Positions 11,121-21,693 are shown, numbered from the stretch's first letter. The stretch is DNA of 64,000 nt from Solen grandis (GCA_021229015.1 CM037777.1:28085584-28149583), one strand, 5' to 3'. Numbers and translations: made by a program. Notes: generated by a model not told the origin, from the letters alone.

Positions 11121-11633
11121 GGACTAACGTGAACTTTGTTTTTTTTTAGTTTTTTTTTTAGAAACGTTAATTCTGCAAGTCTGCAGCAAGGGAATCGTAT
11201 TTAATTAATTGATTTTAGAGAATTCGCTCTAACACCTAAACAGAAAGCCATCATTTCATAATTTCACTTCCCCTATCTTTGGATGAATATTCATTAAATG
11301 TAATTTTAATTAAAAGTCAAAAAATAATTATGAAATTAAGAACTATAAATTAAACAGCATACCGACGCTACATTGTTTTAAATGCAAAACTGCAGGGAGC
11401 TCGTCAACACATCCTACAAGTATTTTGAAGGCTTTATGTGGCATGAAATGATTAAAACGTTGTTTTTGAGGAGCAGTCTATTTCATCGCAAGGTAACTCG
11501 GAGATAATAATATTCCTGTACGTCAATTTGAGAGAGAGAAAAATATCGAGAAAAAAAAATCTAGCTTTTGCAAAGTTATCCCTTGTTTATCAGTTGGTTT
11601 GTTGTTTTTATGCTGGAATTGATGGTAGTGTTT
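11121..11633. other. unrecognised AT-rich spacer
   Basis: No gene or repeat family recognised apart from short poly-T and poly-A runs. Confidence 0.35.
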
Positions 11634-11963
11634 TCATCCTATAACACTGTCAAGCAAATAACAGTTGAAGGGAGACCCGAAACCTGGGTTGAACCATCGA
11701 CCTACCGCGGGCTTCTTCACTAGTACGGCCGGGATTGGAACCCAAAAGCGGTAAGGGGCTAAATTTAATGACAGGGGTTGGTCAAAATGCTCGCTCAAAA
11801 GCAGCCTTACCTCGATAGCATGTTGGTCCAAGGAATTCAGGTGGGTCAGGTCCCCGTACAGCTCAGATTTGGTGTAGCCTAACCTGATTGGGGGCGGGAA
11901 CCCCCGCGTGGTTTTCAAGATATTCACCGGGTGGAAGGATTCCGGGGCTTCCATTGTGATCAC
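11634..11963 (-). other. 109-codon open frame, probably repeat-derived
   Basis: An uninterrupted minus-strand frame starts with ATG and encodes 109 residues with no signal peptide, membrane segment or domain I recognise. Its 3' part overlaps sequence resembling SINE family B (complement of GAACCATCGACCTACCGCGG). The base composition is more GC-rich than the surroundings. No flanking splice sites or promoter are convincing. I think it is a chance frame in a repeat, but a captured coding fragment cannot be excluded. Confidence 0.25.
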
Positions 11964-12143
11964 GTGACTGATACTCTTTGATACTCGCCTCTATTTCATC
12001 CCTAAAACGACAAAAAATGCTATTTATATTTTGCTAGAAAAGAATCAAGCTAAATTCTGTATAATATTTTTTTTTAATATTTATTGGATAATTGTACATG
12101 TGTTTATACATTTAATATATACTTGTAAATGGGGTAAGCCGTT

Positions 12144-12144
<1 letters not shown>

Positions 12145-12187
<43 letters not shown>
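12145..12187. repeat. (CT)n microsatellite
   Basis: About 20 CT units in an uninterrupted run. Confidence 0.95.
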
Positions 12188-12191
<4 letters not shown>

Positions 12192-12937
12192 TTGCAAAAA
12201 TCAGCACACGAGATAGACAACAAAGACCTGCGATTAAAGGGGATCGTAGTGAGGAAGAAGCGATGTTTACAAACATGCCATGAGCATGAGAAATAATGGA
12301 AGTAGGGGTCTTAATAGAAAACATCGCTTCAGTGTTGTATACGGCTGTTATAACGTCTCCCTGATTGTGACCGCGATACGAGTACATGTGGCGGATCTGA
12401 GAAAACCGGGTACTCGTACATTATTGGTTTTATGATAGGCTCCGATACCGTAAGGATGTTCAAATTATCAATGTTTTCTTAGAATGTATGGGATTGGCGA
12501 TAGATAAAAACGACGATGATAAAGAAAGTAACCACACAAAGCAAAACGTCTAACACAAATGCGTAGTTGAGAGCGATATTAACGAAGTTTGGGTAATGGC
12601 GATGAAAAATTACGTACGGCCTATTCTTTGAATAGCCACTGTGAACCGGTACATGGCTATTTGCTATATCCCTTTGCAGATGCAGAAGCTAAACACCTGT
12701 TTTTCATCTCGGTACATTTGATGCAGACTTCTTACATCTATCAAATCATCCCTTAACATGTAAAGGTACCCTTTTTTCATGCTCTCGTATTTCTTAGCAT
12801 TTTTCGTATGATCACGTGCGTGAAGTGTATAGAGTTTCGTTTTGTTTTGTTTAAACTTCTTTATTCCGTTTGATTAGAAATGCAAGAGTACAAAACAAAA
12901 TCGGAGCTTTCCAAACTTGCAACTTGTATATAAAATT
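12188..12937. other. unrecognised spacer
   Basis: Nothing recognised in about 750 bases. Confidence 0.35.
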
Positions 12938-13104
12938 TAAGGTCATCCATCCATCATTTAATAATGGTCCGTCAAATGCTTAAAAACACTTCAATGCAGA
13001 TGCAAGCATCCAATGACTGAGTTATAAGCACTTTTGCTCAAAGTCTTTAAAGGCTTACATTTACTATTAAATTCCCACTATCACGATGGGTGGATTACCT
13101 TTAA
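12938..13104 (-). mobile_element. GGTAATCCATCCATCA MITE, copy 3
   Basis: Both ends and the ATGCAAGCATCCAATGACT block are present in reverse orientation. It is shortened near its right end. Confidence 0.6.
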
Positions 13105-13820
13105 CTTCTTTATTCTATTTTGATTAGAAATTCAACCAGTACAAAATTGTGTATACAATTTCATCTAAAACTAGAAGTCGTTTGTTGAAGATACAAACGA
13201 AGCGGCTTTCCGTTTGCTTATTTCAAAGGTATTAAATATATAAGTTAATAAAAAAAATGGAATAATGGTGCATAATAACGTATGATTTAATACGTAAATC
13301 ATCATTAATTTAAATATATACTTACGATTATGTTCAAAAATAAGCTTTAAATCTTTTTTTTTCTTTCATCTTCTTAAGAAGATATTGAGAAAGCATAAAT
13401 ATGGATCTTATTTGATTATGCACCCGTTTTCTATCATTCAGAAAAAAGAAAAAAAAAAATTTAAGATAATAATATCCTCAAGAACTGTTTTCTTACGTTA
13501 TTTAATCGATTTTATTTATTTTTTATTCTTTATTTAATATCTTTTTCTTTGTAAGCATATGACTTAACAAATATTCATTGCAATTTGACCCACAATTTAA
13601 ATTGTAAAAAAGAAAAAATTTAAATCCATGACTTTCAACCTTTAAATTGATTGAGTTTTACATTTGCAAAATTAGATGGAAACAAAGGCAGAAGTTAAAC
13701 AAAAAAAATTTTTTTTAATTTTAAAAGTCTTGAAACTTAAATTTGCTTATTTTTTTTAAAAAAAACCTTAAACACTTGGAAAAAGAAAAAAAAATTGGAA
13801 AAATGTATTTGTCATTTTTT
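13105..13820. other. very AT-rich low-complexity tract
   Basis: Dominated by A and T runs (for example 13440-13460, 13700-13760, 13780-13800). No gene is supported. Confidence 0.5.
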
Positions 13821-13879
13821 TTCAGGTTTGCAGAAAGCTGTGATAAGAAATGCAATATTATATCCGTATTTTTCTGGCT

Positions 13880-15147
13880 CAAATACTAATATCAGGAGGC
13901 TTTGTAACATTAAAATGTAACTTAAGAACCAAAGTTCGAAACTCGGTATCGCCATGAAATCTTAATCTTTTCAAATTTAGAAATTTGAATGTCAAGGTGC
14001 ACATCTACATCTTAAAATACATTTTCTGTGAAAATATCAAGATAATCGGACCAGAATTGAAGGCTTTAGAGCGCGAACAAACTTTTGAAGCTTACGTCAA
14101 ATATGACGTCATTTGATGTCATTGAAAATTAAAAATAAATAAATTTATAAATATAAACATTTTTATCGCTACAATAGAATTTTCAAAAAGATGAGGTCAA
14201 AAGTCGTGATACAAGAGCGACAGAAATGTTTCAAAAAGATGTTTTTTGTCGTTTTATGACGTCATAACCACGTGACTTAAGAAAAAAGCCTTTAAACAAA
14301 TTGGAAGCAGACATTTAGGCCGATGTGCTGTCCAATTTTCATGCTTCTAGCCCGTTTAGTGGCCTTGTAATACTTTTTTAGGACCTAAGTTCGAATCTCG
14401 GTTTTGCCATGGAATCTTTATATTTTCGAATTTGGAAATTTGAATGCGAGGGTGCACATCTACATTCTGAAATACATTTTCTGTGAAAATATCAAAATGA
14501 TCGGACCAGAATTGAAGGCTCTAGAGTGCGAACAAACTTTTTAAGCTGACGCCAAATCTGACGTCATTTGACGTCATTGAAAATTAAAAATAAAAGAATT
14601 TATAAATTTAAACAATTTAATTGCTGCAATACAATTTTCAAATAGATTGAGTTAAAAGTAATGATACCAGAGCTAAAGAAATTTTTCAAAAATATGCTTT
14701 TTGTCTATTGTATGACGTCATAACCACGTGACTTGAGATAAAATCTTTTAGGAAATAGAAAGCAGACCTCTTGGCAAATATGCTGTCCAAATTTCATGCT
14801 TCTAGCGCATTAGGTGGCCTTGTAACATTAAAAACCAATTTTTGGACCTAAGTTCGAAACTCGGTTTTGCCATAAAATTTCAGTTTTTTCGAATTTGGAA
14901 ATTTGAATGCCAGGGTGCACATCTACAATCTGAAATACATTTTCTGTAAAAATATTAAGAAAATCGGACCAGAATTGAAGGCTCTAGAGTGCGAACAAAC
15001 TTTTTAAGCTGACGTCAAATCTGACGTCATTTGACGTCATTGAAAATTGAAAACACTTGATTTTAAAAATTTATACTTTTTTGTCGAGGCATTTTAATTT
15101 TCATGTTGCTTGGCCATTGGCAACATATATAAATTAACTCTTGAATT
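13880..15147 (+). repeat. tandem ~460-bp repeat, two full units and a partial third
   Basis: Landmarks recur at about 455-465 bp spacing: AAGTTCGAAACTCGG-type text near 13934, 14387 and 14850; GGTGCACATCTACA near 13997, 14452 and 14914; ATCGGACCAGAATTGAAGGC near 14045, 14500 and 14963; and TGACGTCATTTGACGTCATTG near the end of each unit. There is no coding frame. The Maverick-like element interrupts or abuts this array. Confidence 0.85.
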
Positions 15148-15153
15148 AGGTTG
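15148..15153. repeat. 6-bp target site duplication, left (AGGTTG)
   Basis: AGGTTG lies immediately before the terminal AGTAGTATGG and recurs at 23050-23055 immediately after CCATACTACT. Confidence 0.85.
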
Positions 15154-15184
15154 AGTAGTATGGTCAGCGGTTTGGGGCCAAGAC

Positions 15185-15208
15185 TGCGCATGCGCAGGAG
15201 TGACGTCA
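15185..15208. promoter_or_regulatory. NRF1-like palindrome and CRE in the left terminus
   Basis: TGCGCATGCGCA (15185-15196) is a perfect NRF1-type palindrome. TGACGTCA (15201-15208) is a full cAMP-response/ATF site. A YY1-like GCGGCCATATTGG follows at about 15230. The same cluster occurs in the right arm. Binding is inferred from motif identity only. Confidence 0.5.
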
Positions 15209-15257
15209 TCAGATTATTTGCGCATGTGCGGCGGCCATATTGGTTTTCTATATTTAG

Positions 15258-15345
15258 AATGACATCATGATCTATAGTTAGAAATGACATCATGATCTAT
15301 ATTAAGAATGACATCATGATCTATAGTTAGAAATGACATCAATGT
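15258..15345. repeat. subterminal direct repeats ATGACATCATGATCTATA
   Basis: Three copies of ATGACATCATGATCTATA plus a fourth ATGACATCA occur at about 30-bp spacing, about 100 bp inside the element end. The right arm carries the mirror set at about 22860-22945. They could be integrase- or replication-protein-binding repeats. Confidence 0.75.
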
Positions 15346-15899
15346 ACAGAGTTGTACATTTGACCTAGGGCTAAGGACATTGAGGGTCAAGTCCTTAGGC
15401 GGAGACACATGTTAAACACAAAAGTACATGAGATACAACAGAGGTATTGATAGTCCCAATGATATACAGAGCTGACTTGTATATTCAGTCATAAGGCTTA
15501 ATCACGGACATTGAGGGTCAGGTCCTCAGCCTTAGACGGGGACTATACAAAATCTTAAATCAATAATCAACATATGATCATCATACAATAAAAATACAAT
15601 ATATAAAACTATATCAAATAATATTTAGAAAAAAATAATAACGACATTACTTACGATGTGAACAGCTCCACGTTCTGTTATAAAATGAACTCAACACTCA
15701 TGTCTTACGCGTGATCTGCCGTTTATGGCCATAGTATTTCCGGAAACTATATTTAGAAATGTATTTAGCACTGTACAACTAGAATAAACCAGAATTAACC
15801 AGTTTTTATCTATAAATAACCATGATTTTGATCAACAACCAATCAGAATAGAGAGCGATGACGTTATGTTTAAAAATAAAGTCAATATTGGAACGCATT

Positions 15900-16245
15900 T
15901 TTTGAACATGCCTGTACACGTTACTTCAACACAAAACGGAAATAAAGATCAAATTATCAGAATTCAGACTTGTGTGGAACACACTTTTTGAACATGTCTG
16001 TACACATTATTTCAACACAATTTTTGAACATGTCTGTGCACGTTATTTCAACACAAAACGGAAATAAAGATCAAATTTTCAGAATTCAGACGTGTGTGGA
16101 ACACACTTTTTGAACATGTCTGTACACATTATTTCAACACAATTTTTGAACATGTCTGTCACGTTATTTCAACAAAAAAAAAAGATCAAATTCAGAATTC
16201 AGGTGTGTGGAACACATTTTTGAACATGTCTGTACACTTATTTCA
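15900..16245. repeat. GAACATGTCTGTACAC repeat block
   Basis: Six related copies of TTGAACATGTCTGTACAC followed by TTATTTCAACACAA, interleaved with GGAAATAAAGATCAAAT and GAATTCAGAC text. Reverse copies lie at 22135-22390 in the right arm. Confidence 0.85.
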
Positions 16246-16413
16246 ACAAATGACTTCTTTGCGAATAATGAAATCAGTTAAAGTAGGCACCAGTACATTT
16301 CATAATCACATACACAGTGACCTATATACCAACAGAAAGAAAAAACATCTTACCTACCATGCATGGATACATTTTACTTTGAATCTGGAGTAACACACTC
16401 CATTTGTTAAATT

Positions 16414-16550
16414 CTCTCTCTCTCTCTCTCTCTCTTAATTTCTGTAGAGTTTGTATATGATTATATAAGCACATTCTCATACATAAAGTATCAAATTTAA
16501 TGAAGTACATGAACACGTACATGTATACATGTAACATTTTCATGTTATAT

Positions 16551-16587
<37 letters not shown>

Positions 16588-16635
16588 GAGTCACGTTCGC
16601 GCAACACACACACACAACACACACACACACACACG
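16414..16635. repeat. (CT)n and (AC)n microsatellites in the left arm
   Basis: (CT)n occurs at 16414-16434 and 16551-16568, and interrupted (AC)n follows to 16635. The right arm has longer (GT)n versions, so these tracts evolve independently in the two arms. Confidence 0.9.
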
Positions 16636-18084
16636 TGATATACCATTTTAAGTCAAAGTATTTCCGGTAATTATTCTTGGAAATGTATTTCCAGTATACA
16701 ACTAGAGTAAACCAGAGATAACTGGATTACAATTTGAACCGACCAATGCCATGTCTTCATTTTATATCGATTGAACAAGTCTAAACATGTTGTCTAAAAA
16801 ACCTTAAAACCAATAAAAAAAAAGGAAAGAACCGAGTAAGGTAATCTTTTTAATATATAAATCACCTACCTTTTTTTCCTCAGTATCCATTTTTTTATAT
16901 CACACAACGGAATTTCCAAAAAGTGAATGACATGTATATCCATTAGTCTTTAGAAATTTCCTGCACACAAAAAATTCCAACTGATCACTCTAAGAGAATA
17001 CATAGAAAAAAAAACCCTGTGTACTCTGTGCGTGAAAAAGATTATGTTTTGGGCTTCGCTAACTTAAAACACATGTGTGTGTGTAATCGACATAATCCTA
17101 GAGCGGTGTGAAATAGCTAATTAAAAAGTCATTAACTCTTTCAGTTTACCAAATTATATACCATTCGAATATAAGTATAAAACATTGAACGAATTTTGTT
17201 ATTTCGATTTCAGAAATCAATTGATTGATATTGTTTTAGTGCAAATTAAGTCTAAACACATGATTGATCTGATATGGATTCATTATTGATTATATATATA
17301 CAAAAAACCAATATTTTCTTTTTTCTGCTCTTACGTTTAGCCATTTGAGTATACGAATATTATTATTTTGATTTTTTAGACCTCATTTTTTTTATATTGT
17401 TTTAGGGCAAATCAATTCTAAATACATGATTGATCCAATATTGATTATTTATCGATTTTTGTTATATCATACAAAAAATCAATATTTTCCTTTTGTTCAC
17501 TAATATTTAGTCATTTGAACAAACAAAAAGTAAGAAGCTTCAAAATAAATCTGTTGTTTTTATTTTCAATCGAATTATTGTCAATTATCGATTTCATTGA
17601 TTTCCCCCACCCACTTTTTTAAAGGTACAATGTTAAAAGGTAATATCTCCCTTAGTTGTTATCCGATTTGAATCATTTTCATAGCAATGGAAAGCTCAAA
17701 GTAAGATCTTTACTTTGAACACTCTTAACCGGAAGTCCATGATGAATAAAAACCGGAAATGACGTCAACACATGTAAAAAATGACTCTATCTCCCTTAGT
17801 TGTTATCCGATTTGAATCATTTTTATAGCTATGGAAAGCTCAAAGTGAGATCTTTACTTTGAACACTCTTAACCGGAAGTTCATGATGAATAAAAACCGG
17901 AAATGACGTCATCAATGTCAAAATTGACCCTATTTCCTTTAGTTTTCACTCGATTTATATATATTTTTTTTATAGCTATAAAAAGCTAATTTTGATTTCC
18001 AATCGAATTATTGTCAATTATCGATTGATTTCCCATTTTTTAAAGAGTTGGTTGTTTTGAGAATCCTATTGTCAAAGAAAACAA

Positions 18085-18245
18085 ACACATTTTAATCTGT
18101 TACTTATTTTATTTTGCAATACAATTCGCTTTCATATGCATACATTTTCCGTTCTACAATTATACAATTTAAATCTATTACTTTTTTTTTTATTTTGCAA
18201 TACAAATCGTTTGAACATGCACACATTTTCTGTTCTACAGTTATA
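18085..18245. repeat. 75-bp duplication next to the 102-aa gene
   Basis: TTTTATTTTGCAATACAA, ACATTTTCCGTTCTACA-type text and TTATA appear twice, near 18108-18170 and 18188-18246. The inner copy lies just 3' of the small minus-strand gene. Confidence 0.75.
18189..18194 (-). terminator. polyadenylation signal for the minus-strand genes
   Basis: AATAAA on the minus strand lies 64 bp past the stop of the 102-aa frame. It is followed on that strand by an A-rich run. Confidence 0.45.
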
Positions 18246-18257
18246 TTGTCCTTAGTC

Positions 18258-18566
18258 TCAAACATAGAAGGTTGAATTGGCCGGAATTCCTGGTGGTCGA
18301 AATCTTTTGTTTGATTTTACAGGGGAACTCATATTCTGACGTTTCATGGAAGTAGACTTTCTTTCCCTAGGTGGAGAGTCTTGTCTCTTGAGTTCTGACT
18401 TGGCCATTTCTACCGCTTGTGCCACAGGGGTAACATATTGAATGGTCGGTTCTTTAGACGTGCCACCAGTCTGTATTTTTTCTACCACATAGTGTCCTTT
18501 ATGATTAGGACGTAGTTTTCCCTCGGCCATGAGGCGAAAATGTTGTGACCAACTGTCAATGTTCAT
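18258..18566 (-). CDS. small basic protein of the Maverick-like element
   Basis: A 102-residue protein begins with ATG 44 bp downstream of the ATPase stop and is read in the same direction. The N-terminal half is mixed (WSQHFRLMAEGKLRPNHKG near residues 7-25). The C-terminal half is rich in Lys, Arg, Ser and Pro (PPRERKSTSMKRQ, then SPVKSNKRFRPPG near residues 65-93), suggesting nucleic-acid or scaffold binding. There is no signal peptide or membrane segment. Small basic virion or core-like proteins are common in adintovirus- and Maverick-type elements, which makes a DNA-condensing or virion role plausible, but I do not recognise the family. A TTATAAGGG motif at 18594-18608 lies just upstream, so it may have its own promoter. 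The frame is intact. Confidence 0.65.
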   Translation of the reverse strand: MNIDSWSQHFRLMAEGKLRPNHKGHYVVEKIQTGGTSKEPTIQYVTPVAQAVEMAKSELKRQDSPPRERKSTSMKRQNMSSPVKSNKRFRPPGIPANSTFYV

Positions 18567-18593
18567 TATTAGTTTTTGTTAATGTCTATTAGT

Positions 18594-18608
18594 CTTCTCC
18601 CTTATAAA
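18594..18608 (-). promoter_or_regulatory. TATA-like promoter motif before the 102-aa gene
   Basis: Minus-strand TTTATAAGGGAGAAG lies 28 bp upstream of the ATG at 18566. The same core TTATAAGGG plus purines precedes the ATPase gene at 20220-20232. Confidence 0.45.
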
Positions 18609-18609
18609 C

Positions 18610-20193
18610 TTATTCATCATCATCATCATCATCACTAGATTCCGAATCTATCTCTCCGTGACCAATGACCTCATCGAACCAATGATTGTACTTTTTCAAT
18701 ACTCGTTTAATCACTTTCTTTTTATTGTCTGAATCCAAAATTTCTCGAAGAATTTTCTGATGAACGACGCTTCCCTCTAGTTGAGCCGCTGTTCTCAAAA
18801 AATCTGTATACATTCGCATGAATTCTTTTTTATCGTCTTCAAAGACAAACTCATAGGCTTTTGAACGGGCTTTCTGTTCTGAGTTTCCTTCATTTCTATA
18901 TTCGTAGTATTTTTCATCCCAAATTGTTTCCGTTTTCTCACCAGCTTTTTTGGCTAAGGATTCGAAATATTCATTTATGTCTTCAATGAAGTCTTGTTCA
19001 TCCATAGAACTTTCATTATCAGAACCATCATCGCAGGTGATCCAATCTCGACGGCCTACTTTACTCGTAGGCTCATCTTCATTACTAGTATGTTCAGCTT
19101 TTCTTTTCAACACCGCTGGACACCATGCTCTGACATGTTTTTGTAAGTTACTAATGTCTGAAAACATAGAACCGCAGTCGTCGCAAGAAATCATGATGTT
19201 TTGCAAAGTTTCGACTGGAACAGTATCCTGTCTCTGTATATGGTTTGGTGGTTCCATTCTACAATCTGTTTCCCTTATAAATTCCATCACATTTGTGCGC
19301 ATGCGCAGTGAAGCTGGTGTAAGTGGCTTTAAATCTACGAGTAAATAGCCATAGGGATGACTAACAGCCTTTTCAAAAGGTCTTAACAGTTCTTGGGGGT
19401 TACTGGGGTACATTTGTCGGGCAAGGGTCATAACCTGTTGTCTGTCTACAGGGTTGTTAAATAATACCAGATAATGGCAATTTCGTCTCTGGGTAGGATC
19501 TTTGCTGAAATACAGGTTTTGGTTGATAGCGATGACAGACAGATTTCTATGGTGGCTACCTTCCGTGAATAAATCGGTCACTCGTTGGTCTTTCACCGCT
19601 TCCGTAGCCATGTCATCTAATATGATCACATTTCTGACTCTAGGGTCCAAAAACTCGTCTTTTTCCAGATTAAATGGTACTCCTTTTTTGAATTCTACTT
19701 CCGGAAAAACGTTTCTTTGTATTTCGTCATATAACGGTTGCCATCTCTTGTATAACCAGATAATACGTTGTGGAGCGGGACGAAGTTTTTCATAAGCCCT
19801 CTGTAGTAGCTGTGATACGAAGTAAGTTTTACCACAAGAGGTCGGTCCGCTGACCATACACGTAAAGGGATGTTGAAAAACAAATTCCTGTCCATTAGTT
19901 AATGTTGAAGGAGGTATTTCCCTAACTTTCTTTTGTGTCTGTACTCCCTGAAATATTGAACCTCCTCCTTGAGGAGGAGAAAGAGGATGAATTCCTCCTC
20001 CTTGAGGAGGAGGAGGAGGAGGAGTCAATTCCGGAGGAGGAGGAGTCAATTCCGGAGGAGGAGGAGTCAATTCCGAAGGAGGAGGCCTTTCATTGACTGT
20101 CTTTTCATTTCCATGTTTAAATGCACAATGTCTTAACATATTGTCCCTTCTTGTGAATACTTGTTCACACTCTAAACACTTTATAGAAAACAT
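18610..20193 (-). CDS. zinc-finger / packaging-type P-loop ATPase
   Basis: A 527-residue intact frame. Residues 6-27 form a C2H2 finger (C6, C9, H22, H27). Residues 37-75 are proline/glycine-rich with three ELTPPPP units. Residues about 104-305 form a P-loop ATPase: Walker A GPTSCGKT (116-123), Walker B VIILDD (189-194), and a conserved Asn/Gln site in INQNLYF (223-229). This order and spacing fit the A32-like/FtsK-HerA packaging ATPases of Mavericks and related viruses, which drive genome packaging into capsids. Residues 337-358 form a second finger (C337, C340, H353, C358), and 400-510 is acidic-helical. The tail is Asp-rich, encoded by an (ATC)n tract. In related elements the finger/helical region is, to my knowledge, often a separate protein, so this looks like a fusion. 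ATG was chosen because the first finger starts five residues later and a TATA box lies 41 bp upstream. Confidence 0.8.
   Translation of the reverse strand: MFSIKCLECEQVFTRRDNMLRHCAFKHGNEKTVNERPPPSELTPPPPELTPPPPELTPPPPPPQGGGIHPLSPPQGGGSIFQGVQTQKKVREIPPSTLTNGQEFVFQHPFTCMVSGPTSCGKTYFVSQLLQRAYEKLRPAPQRIIWLYKRWQPLYDEIQRNVFPEVEFKKGVPFNLEKDEFLDPRVRNVIILDDMATEAVKDQRVTDLFTEGSHHRNLSVIAINQNLYFSKDPTQRRNCHYLVLFNNPVDRQQVMTLARQMYPSNPQELLRPFEKAVSHPYGYLLVDLKPLTPASLRMRTNVMEFIRETDCRMEPPNHIQRQDTVPVETLQNIMISCDDCGSMFSDISNLQKHVRAWCPAVLKRKAEHTSNEDEPTSKVGRRDWITCDDGSDNESSMDEQDFIEDINEYFESLAKKAGEKTETIWDEKYYEYRNEGNSEQKARSKAYEFVFEDDKKEFMRMYTDFLRTAAQLEGSVVHQKILREILDSDNKKKVIKRVLKKYNHWFDEVIGHGEIDSESSDDDDDDE
20016..20085 (-). 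repeat. 21-bp coding repeat (ELTPPPP)
   Basis: GGAGGAGGAGTCAATTCC occurs three times in tandem inside the ATPase gene and encodes the Pro-rich linker between finger 1 and the ATPase. Confidence 0.9.
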
Positions 20194-20219
20194 ATTTTAT
20201 GAACTGAAAAAAGGAGGCA

Positions 20220-20241
20220 CTTCCCCTTATAAGCTTTTATA
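20220..20241 (-). promoter_or_regulatory. TATA box and shared motif before the ATPase gene
   Basis: On the minus strand TATAAAAG (20234-20241) lies 41 bp upstream of the ATG. It is followed by TTATAAGGGGAAG (20220-20232), whose core matches the motif before the 102-aa gene. Confidence 0.5.
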
Positions 20242-21360
20242 AGTCCCAAGACTTTGATCCTGTTTGTTCTTATATTAAACAGGCTTCACACATCTCTAGA
20301 TCCAGCTCTGAAAATCCCTCGTCAATGTTCACGACATTGTCCATCTTATAGGACAAGATTTTCATATGGTTTTTTTTATACCCTCGAAGTTCAAACTAAT
20401 GAAGATAGAGTCATTTTTACATAGAATGACGTCATTTCCGGTTCTTTATTTATCATGGACTTCCGGTTAAGAGTGTTCAAAGTAAAGATCTTACTTTGAG
20501 CTTTCCATTGCTATGAAAATGATTCAAATCGGATAACAACTAAGGGAGATATTACCTTTTAACATTGTACCTTTAAAAAAGTGGGTGGGGGAAATCAATG
20601 AAATCGATAATTGACAATAATTCGATTGAAAATAAAAACAACAGATTTATTTTGAAGCTTCTTACTATTTGTTTGTTCAAATGACTAAATATTAGTGAAC
20701 AAAAGGAAAATATTGATTTTTTGTATGATATAACAAAAATCGATAAATAATCAATATTGGATCAATCATGTATTTAGAATTGATTTGCCCTAAAACAATA
20801 TAAAAAAATGAGGTCTAAAAAATCAAAATAATAATATTCGTATACTCAAATGGCTAAACGTAAGAGCAGAAAAAAGAAAATATTGGTTTTTTGTATATAT
20901 ATATAATCAATAATGAATCCATATCAGATCAATCATGTGTTTAGACTTAATTTGCACTAAAACAATATCAATCAATTGATTTCTGAAATCGAAATAACAA
21001 AATTCGTTCAATGTTTTATACTTATATTCGAATGGTATATAATTTGGTAAACTGAAAGAGTTATTAACACACACATTGTTTTAATTAGAAGCCCAAAAAT
21101 AATCTTTTTCACGCACAGAGTACACAGGTTTTTTTTCTATGTATTCTCTTAGAGTGATCAGTTGGAATTTTTTGTGTGCAGGAAATTTCTAAAGACTAAT
21201 GGATATACATGTCATTCACTTTTTGGAAATTCCGTTGTGTGATATAAAAAAATGGATACTGAGGAAAAAAAGGTAGGTGATTTATATATTAAAAAGATTA
21301 CCTTACTCGGCATGTCCATCTCATTTCCAGAACGCTTTCACATTTGTTTGAATAGTGTGC

Positions 21361-21392
<32 letters not shown>

Positions 21393-21693
21393 ACGCCTCA
21401 TAGGTTCATGGAGTAAAAATGATTGCTGGTTGTTGTGCAATGTCATGCCTATTCATGGAATGAAACATGTTATTGGTTGTAATACTACATTTCGTTTCTG
21501 ATTGGTTGTTGATCTAAGTCATGGTTATTTTTAGACAACATGTTTAGACTTGTTCAATCGATATAAAATGAAGACATGGCATTGGTCGGTTCAAATTGTA
21601 ATCCAGTTATCTCTGGTTTACTCTAGTTGTATACTGGAAATACATTTCCAAGAATAATTACCGGAAATACTTTGACTTAAAATGGTATATCAC

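Larger units (their letters stand above)
15154..17793 (+). repeat. left terminal inverted repeat (~2.64 kb)
   Basis: It is matched in reverse by 20402-23049. It contains terminal NRF1-like and CRE-like sites, three to four copies of ATGACATCATGATCTATA (15258-15345), a block of GAACATGTCTGTACAC repeats (15900-16245), and (CT)n and (AC)n tracts (16414-16434, 16551-16635). It also contains about 150-bp segments with AACCGGAAGT repeated near the inner end. It has no coding frame beyond microsatellite artefacts. It differs from the right arm mainly by indels. Confidence 0.9.

Noticed and set aside
16322..16630. Open frames of about 100 codons in the TIRs (also 21696-22061)
   Set aside because: They run through (CT)n/(GT)n tracts, giving Arg-Glu and Cys-Val runs, and are artefacts of dinucleotide repeats.
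18950..19348. 132-codon plus-strand frame opposite the ATPase gene
   Set aside because: It is the antisense shadow of the minus-strand ATPase gene, which has recognisable domains.
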